Source of the DNA: Novosphingobium arvoryzae
Lineage (GTDB): Bacteria; Pseudomonadota; Alphaproteobacteria; Sphingomonadales; Sphingomonadaceae
Assembly: GCF_014652615.1 (NCBI RefSeq)
Contig: NZ_BMZD01000004.1
Coordinates: forward strand, 1-64,000
Length of the DNA stretch: 64,000 nucleotides
Direction of reading: 5' to 3'
The position numbers were made by a program, and so were the translations under genes. This document shows, piece after piece, positions 29,325-38,231 of the stretch. The notes beneath the pieces are model-generated. The model did no database searches, was not told the DNA's origin, and saw only the letters and a program-made list of their open reading frames with translations. How positions within the stretch are numbered: position 1 is the stretch's first letter; every line of letters starts with the position of its first letter.

Positions 29325-30107
29325 ATGAAGCTCGACAACACTGTTGCCGCCGTCGTTACCGGTGGTGCTTCCGGCCTTGGCGCCGCCACGGCCCGCGCGC
29401 TGGCCGCCAAGGGCGTGAAGGTCGCCATTTTCGATCTGCAGGAAGAAAAGGGCAAAGCCGTTGCCGCTGAAATCGGCGGTGTGTTCTGCGAATGCAACGT
29501 GACCGACGACGCCAGCGTCGATGCCGCGTTCGCCAAGGCGCGCGAAGCCCACGGGCAGGAGCGCATTCTGGTCAACTGCGCCGGCACCGGCAACGCGATC
29601 AAGACCGCTAGCCGCAGCAAGGAGGACGGTTCGATTAAGCACTTCCCGCTCGATGCGTTCAACTGGATCGTCCAGATCAACCTGGTCGGCACGTTCCGCT
29701 GCATCGCCAAGTCGGCCGCCGGCATGATGACGCTGGAGCCGCAGGAAGACGGCGATCGCGGCGCTATCGTCAACACCGCCTCGGTCGCTGCCGAAGACGG
29801 CCAGATGGGCCAGGCTGCCTACTCCGCCTCGAAGGGCGGCGTGGTTGGCATGACCCTGCCGATCGCCCGCGACCTCGCCAGCGAGAACATCCGTGTCAAC
29901 ACCATCCTGCCGGGCATCTTCGATACCCCGCTGCTGGCCGGTGCGCCGCAGAACGTGCGCGATGCGCTGGGCGCTTCGGTGCTCAACCCCAAGCGCCTGG
30001 GCAACCCGGCGGAATATGCCAACCTCGCCATGTGCATGATCGAGAACGGCTATTTCAACGGCGAGGACGTGCGCCTCGACGGCGGCATTCGCATGACCCC
30101 GCGCTAA
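29325..30107 (+). CDS. Short-chain dehydrogenase, 3-hydroxyacyl-CoA dehydrogenase type II-like
   Basis: A 260-aa NAD-dependent SDR starting at ATG 29325, after AGAGGA. The cofactor loop TGGASGLGAAT, the NNAG-equivalent VNCAGTGNA, and the catalytic Ser-Tyr-Lys in NTASVAAEDG and AYSASKGG are present, followed by the VNTILPGIFDTPLL segment. It resembles the 17-beta-HSD10 group, which oxidises 3-hydroxyacyl-CoA and sterols. Placed between a thiolase and an enoyl-CoA hydratase, it probably supplies the dehydrogenase step of the same pathway. Confidence 0.88.
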   Translation: MKLDNTVAAVVTGGASGLGAATARALAAKGVKVAIFDLQEEKGKAVAAEIGGVFCECNVTDDASVDAAFAKAREAHGQERILVNCAGTGNAIKTASRSKEDGSIKHFPLDAFNWIVQINLVGTFRCIAKSAAGMMTLEPQEDGDRGAIVNTASVAAEDGQMGQAAYSASKGGVVGMTLPIARDLASENIRVNTILPGIFDTPLLAGAPQNVRDALGASVLNPKRLGNPAEYANLAMCMIENGYFNGEDVRLDGGIRMTPR

Positions 30108-30119
30108 GCGGGAAACTGG

Positions 30120-30155
30120 CCCGTCCGGACGCCGCTCTGCCGGAGTCCGGACGGG
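30120..30155 (+). other. Strong hairpin between SDR and enoyl-CoA hydratase genes
   Basis: CCCGTCCGGAC pairs perfectly with GTCCGGACGGG, 11 bp, with a 14-base loop and no T-run. It probably affects mRNA stability or the ratio of the two halves of the operon. Confidence 0.55.
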
Positions 30156-30211
30156 GAACCTGACGATGCCCGGCCAAGCGGGCGCGCAGGCAACATGACT
30201 GGGAGAAGGCA

Positions 30212-31084
30212 ATGGGTTATTCGCAGATCAGCCTCGACATCAGCGAGGGGATCGCCACGCTGACGCTCAACCGGCCGGAAAAGCTCAATGCCTTCACCGG
30301 CACGATGATGGCGGAAATCAACGACGCCATGGACCGTACCGACGCCGATGACAGCGTGCGGGCGGTGATTTTCACCGGGGCAGGGGACCGCGCCTATTGC
30401 GCCGGTGCCGATCTGACGCCCGAGGACGGCCGCGCGGTGTTCGCCAGCGGCGAGGCGGTAGAGGACCTGTCCGATCCGCGCGTGCGCGATGGCGGCGGGT
30501 TGCTGACGCTGCGGCTCTATCAGTCGAAGAAGCCGCTGATCGGCGCGTGCAATGGCGTGGCCGTGGGCGTGGGCATCACCATGCAGCTGCCGATGGACAT
30601 CCGGCTTGCCTCGGAAAATGCGCGCTATGGGTTTGTCTTCGCACGGCGCGGGATCGTGCCGGAAGCCTGCTCCAGCTGGTTCCTGCCGCGCCTTGTCGGC
30701 ACCAGCCAGGCGCTGGAATGGTGCATGACGGGGCGCATTTTCGACGCTCAGGAAGCGCTGCGCGGCGGGTTGGTGCGTTCAGTCCATCCGCAGGGCGAAC
30801 TGCTGGATGCGGCGCGCGGGCTGGCGCGGGAAATTGCCGACAACACCTCGGCCGTGTCGGTGGCGATGACCCGCGCGATGCTGTGGCGCATCCCGCCCGG
30901 CGCGCACCCCATGGAAGCGCACAAGGTGGACAGCCGCGCGATCTATCGCCTGTCGAAGGGGGTTGACGCGAAGGAAGGTGTGCAAAGCTTCCTGGAGAAG
31001 CGGCCGCCCGCCTTCCCTGGCCGGGTTTCTGCCGATATGCCCGACTTTTACCCGTGGTGGGGTGAGGAGCCGCCGTACGAATGA
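30212..31084 (+). CDS. Enoyl-CoA hydratase/isomerase family protein
   Basis: A 290-aa crotonase-fold protein. LNRPEKLNAFTG opens the fold, AYCAGADLTPEDG builds the oxyanion hole, GVAVGVGITMQLPMDIRLA forms the spiral core, and the RRGIVPEACSSWFLPRLVG segment has a Glu in the place of the hydratase catalytic residue. Hydration of 2-enoyl-CoA is likely; this long subgroup is poorly characterised. The TetR gene overlaps its end by four bases (ATGA), so both are cotranscribed. Confidence 0.88.
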   Translation: MGYSQISLDISEGIATLTLNRPEKLNAFTGTMMAEINDAMDRTDADDSVRAVIFTGAGDRAYCAGADLTPEDGRAVFASGEAVEDLSDPRVRDGGGLLTLRLYQSKKPLIGACNGVAVGVGITMQLPMDIRLASENARYGFVFARRGIVPEACSSWFLPRLVGTSQALEWCMTGRIFDAQEALRGGLVRSVHPQGELLDAARGLAREIADNTSAVSVAMTRAMLWRIPPGAHPMEAHKVDSRAIYRLSKGVDAKEGVQSFLEKRPPAFPGRVSADMPDFYPWWGEEPPYE

Positions 31085-31719
31085 CCGACAGCGCGCACAA
31101 GACCGACGGCGAGGCCGGCGCAGGTGCCCGCGAGCTGCTGTTGCAGACCGCATCGGACATCATGCGCGAGGGCGACATCGTGGATATCTCGCTGTCGGAA
31201 CTGTCGCTGCGCTCCGGGCTCAATTCGGCGCTGGTGAAGTATTACTTCGGCAACAAGGCCGGACTGATGCGCGCCCTGCTGGATCGGGACATGGCGGATA
31301 TCGTCACCTCGGTCGATGCGCTGATGGCCAAGGACATGGCACCCGATGCCCGGCTGCGGCGGCACATCGGGGCGATGGTCGATACGTTCTTCAAGACGCC
31401 CTACCTCAACCGGCTGCTGATGCGGCTGGTGCGCGAAAGCGATGACGAGGAAGCGCAGCGGATCGCCAATGCCTACCTCATGCCGCTGCACCGCGCCTAT
31501 GACCGCCTGATCAAGGACGGGGTGAAGCAGGGTGTATTCCGCAACGTGAACCCGCAGCTGTTCTATTTCACCGCCACCGGCGCGGCCGACCGGTTCTTTT
31601 CCGCCCGGCTGGTGCTCAAGCACTGCTTCGATACCGACACGCTGACCGACGAGTTGCGCGAAGCGTACCGCGAGCATTGCATCGACTTCATCATGGCAGG
31701 CATCCTGGCGCATCAATGA
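31081..31719 (+). CDS. TetR-family repressor of the thiolase operon
   Basis: A 212-aa regulator. The N-terminal DNA-binding domain shows the TetR helix-turn-helix as ISLSELSLRSGLNSALV then KYYFGNKAGLMRAL. The C-terminal ligand domain (HIGAMVDTFFKTPYLNRLLM onward) matches no family I recognise closely. It overlaps the preceding hydratase gene and is overlapped by the next (ATGA at 31716), so it is made with the enzymes it probably controls. An acyl-CoA or aldehyde is a reasonable guess at its ligand. The palindromes at 28044 and 61481 are its probable sites. Confidence 0.88.
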   Translation: MTDSAHKTDGEAGAGARELLLQTASDIMREGDIVDISLSELSLRSGLNSALVKYYFGNKAGLMRALLDRDMADIVTSVDALMAKDMAPDARLRRHIGAMVDTFFKTPYLNRLLMRLVRESDDEEAQRIANAYLMPLHRAYDRLIKDGVKQGVFRNVNPQLFYFTATGAADRFFSARLVLKHCFDTDTLTDELREAYREHCIDFIMAGILAHQ

Positions 31720-32579
31720 GCGCGCCCTGGCATATCGGCGTGATCGGCGGGTCCGGGCTGGCGGCCGGGATCGGGCTGGACGATGCGCAGGAGATAGATG
31801 TTTCCAGCCCGTTCGGCGCGCCTTCCGCGCCGGTGACGACCGGGACGCTGGCCGGGGTACGCTTTACCTTCCTGCCGCGCCACGGACCGGGGCACCGGAC
31901 TCCGCCCGCGCTGGTCAACTACCGCGCCAACATCGATGTGCTGAAACGCTGCGGCGTGACCGACGTGATCGCGCTGTCGGCCATCGGCTCGTTGAACGAG
32001 GCGATGAAGCCGGGCCATTTCGTGGCGGTGGACCAGTTCATCGACCGCACCAGCAGCCGGGAAAACAGCTTCTTCGAAGCAGGCATCGTCGCGCATGTCA
32101 GCATGGCCGATCCGGTCTGTCCGCGCCTGTCGGCCGGGCTGGCCGATGCGGCCGAGGGCGAAGGCGGAATGGTGCACCGGAGCGGCTGCTATCTGGCGAT
32201 GGAGGGGCCGCAATTCTCGACCCGCGCGGAAAGCCGGATGTACCGGACCTGGGGCGCGGACGTGATCGGGATGACCGCCATGCCCGAAGCGCGCCTCGCC
32301 CGCGAAGCGGAGCTGCCCTATGGGCTGCTGGCCATGGTGACGGACTATGACAGCTGGCGCGAGGGCGAGGCGGTGAGCGTGGAGGATGTGCTGGCGGTGA
32401 TGCACCGCAACGTCGCGCTGGCGCATCGGGTGGTGCGCCGCTTTGCCGCGTCACTGCCCGCGCAGCGCAGCGCCAGCCCGATCGATACGGCACTGGACAA
32501 CGCGGTCATGACCGCCCCGGCGCAGCGCGATCCGGTCTTGCGGGCCAGGTTGCATGCGGTTGCAGGAAGGGTGTTGTGA
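31716..32579 (+). CDS. mtnP: S-methyl-5'-thioadenosine phosphorylase-type nucleoside phosphorylase
   Basis: A 287-aa enzyme of the MTAP/PNP family, cutting methylthioadenosine (or a purine nucleoside) with phosphate. GVIGGSGL, the FLPRHGPGHRTPPALVNYRANI phosphate and sugar region, SAIGSLNEAMKPGHFVAVDQFIDRT, and AMEGPQFSTRAESRMYR with the substrate Met-Glu motif and IGMTAMPEA are present. The purine-contacting TDYDSWRE is typical for MTAP rather than plain PNP. Start ATG 31716 overlaps the TetR stop, though the function looks unrelated to that operon. Confidence 0.85.
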   Translation: MSAPWHIGVIGGSGLAAGIGLDDAQEIDVSSPFGAPSAPVTTGTLAGVRFTFLPRHGPGHRTPPALVNYRANIDVLKRCGVTDVIALSAIGSLNEAMKPGHFVAVDQFIDRTSSRENSFFEAGIVAHVSMADPVCPRLSAGLADAAEGEGGMVHRSGCYLAMEGPQFSTRAESRMYRTWGADVIGMTAMPEARLAREAELPYGLLAMVTDYDSWREGEAVSVEDVLAVMHRNVALAHRVVRRFAASLPAQRSASPIDTALDNAVMTAPAQRDPVLRARLHAVAGRVL

Positions 32580-33214
32580 TGGCGGACGAAGTCGTGCTGC
32601 ACGATTACTGGCGGTCCTCTGCCGCCTATCGCGTGCGGATCGCGCTGAACCTGAAGGGCGTGGCCTATCGTGCGGTGGAGGTGGATCTCGTCGCCGGAGA
32701 CCAGCGCGGGGACGATTATCGCGCGCTCAACCCGCTGGGGCTGATCCCGCTGCTGGAGATTGACGGGCACCGGATCAGCCAGTCGCTGGCGATCATCGAC
32801 TATCTGGATGCCCGCTTTCCCGAACCGCGTCTGTTGCCCGCCGATCCGGCGGTGCGGGCGCTGACCTGGGCGCGGGCGCTGACCATCGCGGCGGAAGTCC
32901 ATCCGTTGCAGAACCTGCGCGTGCAGCAATACTTGCGCCACGAGATGGGGCAGGACAAGGCGGCGATTGACGGCTGGCTGCAGCGCTGGCTGGGTGACGG
33001 GCTGGCAGCGCTGGAAGCATCCGCGCCGGAATCGGGGCTGCTGGGTGGCAGTGCGCCCGACCTTGCCGATGTCTGCCTGGTGCCGCAGATGTTCAGCGCC
33101 CGTCGTTTCGGCGTGCCGGTCGACGCCTATCCCCGGCTGGTGCGGATCGATGCCGAACTGAACGCTCTGCCCGCCGTGGCGGCTGCGGCGCCCGATCGGG
33201 TCAAACCAGCCTGA
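32579..33214 (+). CDS. maiA: Maleylacetoacetate isomerase (zeta-class GST)
   Basis: A 211-aa glutathione-S-transferase-fold protein. I use ATG 32579, which overlaps the preceding stop (GTGATG). The N-terminal thioredoxin fold starts VVLHDYWRSSAAYRVRIALNL, where SSAAYR is the zeta-class glutathione loop, and the C-terminal helices carry DLADVCLVPQMFSARRF. It isomerises maleylacetoacetate to fumarylacetoacetate, the step before fumarylacetoacetase, whose gene lies two genes downstream. Both belong to the homogentisate route of tyrosine degradation. Confidence 0.87.
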   Translation: MADEVVLHDYWRSSAAYRVRIALNLKGVAYRAVEVDLVAGDQRGDDYRALNPLGLIPLLEIDGHRISQSLAIIDYLDARFPEPRLLPADPAVRALTWARALTIAAEVHPLQNLRVQQYLRHEMGQDKAAIDGWLQRWLGDGLAALEASAPESGLLGGSAPDLADVCLVPQMFSARRFGVPVDAYPRLVRIDAELNALPAVAAAAPDRVKPA

Positions 33215-33286
33215 GTCCGCGCGTTTCCCGTTGCGCTTTGCTGCGGCAGGGCGTAGCCATCTGGTTGCAACAGGAACCAGTTTGCC

Positions 33287-33760
33287 ATGCCTGCCCGATC
33301 ATCCCGTCTGTCTGATTTCCTGCCCTACCTGATGTCCGTCACCACCAATGCGGTGTCGGATCTGGTGGCGGGCAAATATCGCGAGCGCTTTGGCCTGAAA
33401 ATTCCCGAATGGCGGGTGATGGCGGTGCTGGGCGATGCCGGGGCGCTGACCCAGCGCGATCTGGTCGGGGCCACCCGGATGGACAAGGTGGCGGTCAACC
33501 GCGCGTGCAAGGTGCTGGAGGACCGGGGGCTTGCCGCGCGCAGCCCGAATGACCGCGATGGCCGTTCGCACCATCTGGAACTGACGGCGGCGGGCAAGGC
33601 CATGCATGCCGAAATCATGCCGCTGGCGCTGGGCATGGAAAAGCAGCTGTTCGCCGTGCTGAGCGCGCAGGAACGCCGCGATTTCAAGGCTGTGCTGGCC
33701 CGGATCAACGATCAGGTGCACAAGCTGGAAAGCATGACCCCCGGCAAGAAGGACGATTGA
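33287..33760 (+). CDS. MarR-family regulator
   Basis: A 157-aa winged-helix protein. The DNA-binding part (about 38-100) reads IPEWRVMAVLGDAGALTQRDLVGATRMDKVAVNRACKVLE, with a wing RSPNDRDGRSHHLELT. It ends three bases before the fumarylacetoacetase gene and follows maiA, so it probably regulates this aromatic-acid degradation set. Aromatic acids are common ligands of such regulators; the ligand here is not known. Confidence 0.85.
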   Translation: MPARSSRLSDFLPYLMSVTTNAVSDLVAGKYRERFGLKIPEWRVMAVLGDAGALTQRDLVGATRMDKVAVNRACKVLEDRGLAARSPNDRDGRSHHLELTAAGKAMHAEIMPLALGMEKQLFAVLSAQERRDFKAVLARINDQVHKLESMTPGKKDD

Positions 33761-33763
33761 GCG

Positions 33764-34783
33764 ATGAAACTTGCAACCCTGCCCGCACGCGAAGGACATG
33801 GTCGGGATGGGCGGCTGGTCGTCGTTTCGCACGATCTGGCCTGGTATGCCGATGCGGACCATCTGGTGCCCACCCTGCAGGCCGCGCTGGATGACTGGGA
33901 TCGGTACGAACCGCTGTTGCGCGCGCTGGCGACCGACCTCGAACATGGCGCGATCCCGCGTGAGCGGTTTCACGAGCGCCACGCGCTGGCGCCATTGCCG
34001 CGCGCCTACCAGTGGGCGGACGGTTCGGCATACGTCAATCATGTCGAGCTGGTGCGCAAGGCGCGTGGGGCGGAACTGCCGGAAAGCTTCTGGCACGATC
34101 CCCTGATGTATCAGGGCGGCAGCGACGATCTGCGCGGCGCCAGGGCACCCGTCACGCTGGTGGACGAGGCGTGGGGCTGCGACATGGAAGCGGAAATCTG
34201 CGTCGTCACCGGCGACGTCCCCCAAGGGGTGAGCCCGGCCGAGGCGCTGGCGCATGTGCGGCTGATCGGACTGGTCAACGACGTGTCCCTGCGCAACCTG
34301 ATCCCTGATGAGCTGGCCAAGGGCTTTGGCTTCGTTCAGTCCAAGCCCGCAACGCACTTCTCACCGGTGTTCGCCACGCCCGACGCGCTGGGCGCGGCGT
34401 GGGACGGCGGGCGGCTGCACGGCGTGCTGGCAGTGGACCTGAACGGTCAGCCGTTTGGCCGGGCCGAGGCGGGCGAGGAATGCACGTTCGATTTCGGCAC
34501 CCTGATTGCCCATCTGGCCAAGACGCGGCGGATCGGGGCAGGATCAATCATCGGGTCGGGCACGGTGTCCAACCGCGATCCTGACGGTTCCCCCGGCCGT
34601 CCGGTCAGCGCGGGCGGGCGGGGCTATTCCTGCATTGCCGAGCAGCGGATGATCGAAACCATCGCCACCGGGGCGGCGTCGACCCCGTTCCTGCGGCATG
34701 GCGATGTGGTCCGGATCGAGATGAAGGACGCGCGCGGCCACACCATCTTCGGGGCGATCGAGAACGAGATCGTGCCGGGCTGA
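33764..34783 (+). CDS. Fumarylacetoacetate hydrolase family protein
   Basis: A 339-aa FAH-fold hydrolase, splitting fumarylacetoacetate (or a related diketone) into fumarate and acetoacetate. The metal-binding pattern is visible as DEAWGCDMEAEICVVTGDV with its acidic residues, LVNDVSLRNLIPDELAKGFGFVQSKP, and GSIIGSGTVSNRDPDG. The length is intermediate between full-size eukaryotic FAH and the short bacterial form. Beside maiA and a MarR gene it most likely ends tyrosine degradation. Homogentisate dioxygenase and HPD genes are not in the window. Confidence 0.88.
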   Translation: MKLATLPAREGHGRDGRLVVVSHDLAWYADADHLVPTLQAALDDWDRYEPLLRALATDLEHGAIPRERFHERHALAPLPRAYQWADGSAYVNHVELVRKARGAELPESFWHDPLMYQGGSDDLRGARAPVTLVDEAWGCDMEAEICVVTGDVPQGVSPAEALAHVRLIGLVNDVSLRNLIPDELAKGFGFVQSKPATHFSPVFATPDALGAAWDGGRLHGVLAVDLNGQPFGRAEAGEECTFDFGTLIAHLAKTRRIGAGSIIGSGTVSNRDPDGSPGRPVSAGGRGYSCIAEQRMIETIATGAASTPFLRHGDVVRIEMKDARGHTIFGAIENEIVPG

Positions 34784-34809
34784 CCCATCGCATCTTACGG
34801 GCTGCAATG

Positions 34810-34848
34810 AGAAAGGCCGCCGTGGAGATGTCCCGCGGCGGCCTTTCT
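34810..34848. terminator. Bidirectional terminator between the FAH gene and tadC
   Basis: AGAAAGGCCGCCG pairs perfectly with CGGCGGCCTTTCT, 13 bp, with a 13-base loop, between two convergent genes. The A-rich 5' arm provides weak U-runs on both strands. Confidence 0.8.
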
Positions 34849-34869
34849 GCTGGTGTAAGGGCTCGGCGC

Positions 34870-35865
34870 TTAGTCCTTCGAAAAGGCGTCGGCGATGGAG
34901 CAGGCGGCCGGGCCAAGGATCACGATGAACAGCACCGGCAGAATGAACAGGATCAGCGGCACGGTCATGATCGCGGGAAGGCGCGCGGCCTTCTCCTCGG
35001 CGCGCATCATGCGCTCGTTGCGGAATTCGGCCGACAGCACCCGCAGCGCGGAGGCCAGCGGCGTACCATAACGCTCGGTCTGGACCATGGTCGTGGTCAC
35101 GCCCTTCACCGCTTCCAGGTCGACGCGGTAGGCCAGGTTCTCGAACGCCTGCCGGCGCTCGGTCAGGAACGACAGCTCGATCGCGGTGAGCGCGAATTCA
35201 TCGCCGAGTTCTGGATAGGCGCGGCCCAGTTCCTTGGCGACGCGGTTGAACGCGGCGTCCACGGTCAGACCGGCCTCGGCGCAGATCACCAGCAGGTCGA
35301 GCGCATCGGGCAGGCCCTTGCGGATCGCGTCGGTGCGCTTGGCGATCATGTTCTGCAGAACCAGTTCCGGCCCCTTGTAACCAAGGCCGACGGCGGCGGC
35401 GAAGCCCATCACGCGCTTCATCCCGCCCCAGGCGGGGAAATAGTTGATGCCATAGATCATGAAGGCGGCGATCCCGCCCAGCACGATCGGCAGCACCATC
35501 CGCGCGAAGATGATCGCGACGCCCAGTTCCTTCTTGCGGATCCCGGCCTGTGCCAGCTTCTGCTGGATCGTTTCCAGCTGGCTTTGCTGCAGCACCTTCA
35601 GCGAGGACAGCGTGTCCCGCATCTTGTCGGTGGTTTCGTTCTTGCGCACCAGCTTGGCGCGCTTCTTGGTCGCCGGAGTGATGATCCCGGCCTTCAGCTG
35701 TTCGCGCCGCTCGTTGAGCGACTTGACGCGCTTCTGCATCGGATCGCGAATGGTGACCGCGGTATAGATCGCGAACATCACGGCCATTGCGGCAAGTCCG
35801 GCAAGGATCGAGCCGACCCAGATGACGTCGACGCCAAGCAGTGTTGGTCCGGGCGGGGTGTTCAT
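34870..35865 (-). CDS. tadC: Tad pilus inner-membrane platform protein TadC
   Basis: A 331-aa GspF-type membrane protein. Hydrophobic segments occur near residues 13-36 and toward the C-terminus (LILFILPVLFIVILGPAA); the cytoplasmic T2SSF domain includes LPDALDLLVICAEAGLTVDAAFNRVAKEL. With TadB it should form the platform on which the assembly ATPase works. It is the last gene of the operon, 22 bp after tadB, and ends at the terminator. Confidence 0.88.
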   Translation of the reverse strand: MNTPPGPTLLGVDVIWVGSILAGLAAMAVMFAIYTAVTIRDPMQKRVKSLNERREQLKAGIITPATKKRAKLVRKNETTDKMRDTLSSLKVLQQSQLETIQQKLAQAGIRKKELGVAIIFARMVLPIVLGGIAAFMIYGINYFPAWGGMKRVMGFAAAVGLGYKGPELVLQNMIAKRTDAIRKGLPDALDLLVICAEAGLTVDAAFNRVAKELGRAYPELGDEFALTAIELSFLTERRQAFENLAYRVDLEAVKGVTTTMVQTERYGTPLASALRVLSAEFRNERMMRAEEKAARLPAIMTVPLILFILPVLFIVILGPAACSIADAFSKD

Positions 35866-35887
35866 AGCGGTTGTTCCTGTCCCTCGC

Positions 35888-36859
35888 TCAGATTTCGAAG
35901 TTGACCATCTGGGCCATGATGAACACGCCGATGCCCATCCACGTCAGGCCACCCAGGCCCGTCACGATCAGGCGGTCATCGGTGAAGAACCCGCCCAGGT
36001 AAGTCGGATTCATCCAGTAGACGAGCCCGAACACGATGAACGGCAGCGAGCCGACGATGATCGCGGATGCTTTCGATTCCGAGCTCATCGCCTTGATCTT
36101 CAGCTTCATCTGCGCGCGTTTGCGCAGCACATCGGCGAGGTTCGACAGCGTTTCGGCCAGGTTGCCGCCGGTTTCGCGCTGGATTGCCAGCGTGATGCAG
36201 AAAAAGCTGAATTCGGGCGTGTTGAGCCGGTCGGCAGTTTCCTGCAGCGCGTCTTCCATCGTCTTGCCGACGCGGATGCGGTCGGTCACCAGCTTGAATT
36301 CTTCGCCCACGGGGCCGGGGACTTCGGTGGAGACCACGCCCAGCGTTTCAGTCACCGGCAGACCGGACCGCAGACCGCGCACCAGCAGCTCGATCGCATC
36401 GGGGAACTTGGCGGTGAAGTCGTTGCCGCGCTTCTTGATGAAGTGACCCACGATCATGTGCGGTAGCCCCGCGCCGACCAGCAGGCCCACCCCCAGCGAC
36501 AGCATCGCCGCGCCGGATTTCAGGTAGACCAGCACTGTCACCGCCAGTCCCAGCCCGACCGAGGCATAGACATACTGCGACAGCGTCCAGCCCTTGCCCG
36601 TGCGGTGCAGGCGCAGCGCCAGGGCGGCGATGCGCGATTCCGAACCGGCAATCTGGTGCATCTTCGGCTTGCGCGAGGCCACGGCCTTGCGCAGCTGCGC
36701 CTCGACCCGGTCCGTGGTGCTTTCCGAATGGCGGAACCGCACGGCCTGAAGGCGGCGGGCGCTTTCCTTCGCGGCCGACGGCCCGGCAAACGCCATGTAG
36801 CCGATGACCATGAATGCCATCAGGCCCACGCCGATCAGCAGGATCTGGAACATGTTCAT
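35888..36859 (-). CDS. tadB: Tad pilus inner-membrane platform protein TadB
   Basis: A 323-aa GspF-type protein with an N-terminal hydrophobic segment (LLIGVGLMAFMVIGYMAF), two central segments (YASVGLGLAVTVLVYL, LSLGVGLLVGAGLP) and two at the C-terminus. The T2SSF domain shows FPDAIELLVRGLRSGLPVTE and AIQRETGGNLAETLSNL. It works with TadC. In most loci the preceding gene is cpaF/tadA; here it is cpaE, with only 79 bp between. Confidence 0.88.
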   Translation of the reverse strand: MNMFQILLIGVGLMAFMVIGYMAFAGPSAAKESARRLQAVRFRHSESTTDRVEAQLRKAVASRKPKMHQIAGSESRIAALALRLHRTGKGWTLSQYVYASVGLGLAVTVLVYLKSGAAMLSLGVGLLVGAGLPHMIVGHFIKKRGNDFTAKFPDAIELLVRGLRSGLPVTETLGVVSTEVPGPVGEEFKLVTDRIRVGKTMEDALQETADRLNTPEFSFFCITLAIQRETGGNLAETLSNLADVLRKRAQMKLKIKAMSSESKASAIIVGSLPFIVFGLVYWMNPTYLGGFFTDDRLIVTGLGGLTWMGIGVFIMAQMVNFEI

Positions 36860-36882
36860 CGTCGGATCACGCTTTCCCTAGC

Positions 36883-36916
36883 GGGACCCCGTCCGCCGCG
36901 GCGGCGCGGGAGTCCC
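36883..36916 (-). other. Long GC hairpin between cpaE and tadB
   Basis: GGGACCCCG and the matching CGGGAGTCCC, with CCGCCG/CGGCGG inside, give an almost unbroken 15-bp stem. It sits where a cpaF gene would be expected and may terminate or process the transcript. Confidence 0.5.
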
Positions 36917-36938
36917 AAGATCATTCCGGTTCCCGCGC

Positions 36939-38228
36939 TCAGCCGTTGGCTGGAGCGGGAGCCTTGGCCTTGTCCTTCTTGGGCAGCAGCGACTTGAGGT
37001 CGAACTTGCCCAGCAGCGAGGTCTTGGCCTTGACCACTTCATCGGCCGCCGCGCCATCGCCCACGCCCAGCACGGCCTTGGAAATGTCGCGCATGACGGT
37101 GCCGGCCTTCGACGAGCGGTTGGCATCGGCGAAGGTCTGGCCCAGCTTGGCTGCGTTCGAGGCCGCCTTGATGTCGTAGGGGATGGTGAAGCCGATCTTG
37201 CGTTCGATCGAGGCTTCGAAATCGGCCTTGCTGATTTCGGCCACGCCCGGCTGCACCTTGTTGGCGATCACGATCGGCTGGACGTGGGCGGCGTTGGCCT
37301 TCAGCCAAGAAAGGATGCGGATCGCGTCGCGCGCCGATGCCAGCGTCATTTCCGTGACCAGCAGGACGACGTTCACGTCGGCCAGCAGGTGCGGGAAATT
37401 GATCAGCATGTTGCGCGGCAGGTCGATCACGGTCATTTCGAACGCCTGGCGGAATTCCTCCTCCAGCTGCACGAAGGCCGCGCCGTCGGTCATCAGCGGT
37501 GAGTTCATCGGCGCCTCGGCGGAGAGGATCGCGAGGTGATCGTTGGCGCGGATCATCGCGCGTTCGATGAACAGCCCGTCGATGCGGCCCGGATTCTCGA
37601 TCGCGTCGGTCAGGCCGCGGCCCGGCTCCAGGTCCAGCGCCAGCGCGCCGGTGCCGAAGTGGACGTCGAGGTCCAGCAGCGCGGTCGGCATCTTGTCATC
37701 CGCACTGAACAGCCAGGCCAGCGAAGTGGCGAGCGTCGAAGCGCCAACCCCGCCGCGCGTTCCGATCACCGCGGTGGAGATGTGCCGCTTGGCGGCGGAC
37801 ACGTCCTGGTTCTTGGGCGCGGTGAAGATCGCCTGCGCGTTGACCAGCGCATCGCGCACCTGACCCGGCGAGAGCGGCTTCAGCAGGTAGTCCTGAATGC
37901 CGCTGGCCAGCAGGTCGCGGTACAGGCGCACATCGTTGACCTGGCCGACCGCGATCACGACCGTGCCCGGTTCGCAGACTTCCGCGAGCGCGTTGATATC
38001 GCTCAGCGGGTCGCCGCTTTCCGACAGGTCGACCATCAGGATGTTCGGGCTGGCGGTGATCGAGAGCGACTGCACCGCATTGCGCAGGCCGCCCTTGTTG
38101 CACTTTTCAGGCTGCCAGCCCATTTCGATCACGACCGGGCGCAGGACGTCCAGTGCCGCATCGTCGCAGATGAACGCGTTGAAAGCGTCGCGATTGCCCG
38201 GGGTGCCGGGTTTCCAAGGAGCATTCAT
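36939..38228 (-). CDS. cpaE: Tad pilus localisation ATPase CpaE/TadZ
   Basis: A 429-aa protein of the MinD/ParA-like TadZ group. Residues about 10-145 form an atypical receiver domain; GTRGGVGASTLATSLAWLF (near residue 155) is the deviant Walker A region, with Ala in place of Lys as in TadZ; TALLDLDVHFGTGALALD is the next strand. It positions the pilus machine at the cell pole in Caulobacter. It follows cpaD by three bases and ends before the spacer that lacks cpaF. Confidence 0.88.
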   Translation of the reverse strand: MNAPWKPGTPGNRDAFNAFICDDAALDVLRPVVIEMGWQPEKCNKGGLRNAVQSLSITASPNILMVDLSESGDPLSDINALAEVCEPGTVVIAVGQVNDVRLYRDLLASGIQDYLLKPLSPGQVRDALVNAQAIFTAPKNQDVSAAKRHISTAVIGTRGGVGASTLATSLAWLFSADDKMPTALLDLDVHFGTGALALDLEPGRGLTDAIENPGRIDGLFIERAMIRANDHLAILSAEAPMNSPLMTDGAAFVQLEEEFRQAFEMTVIDLPRNMLINFPHLLADVNVVLLVTEMTLASARDAIRILSWLKANAAHVQPIVIANKVQPGVAEISKADFEASIERKIGFTIPYDIKAASNAAKLGQTFADANRSSKAGTVMRDISKAVLGVGDGAAADEVVKAKTSLLGKFDLKSLLPKKDKAKAPAPANG

Positions 38229-38231
38229 GGT

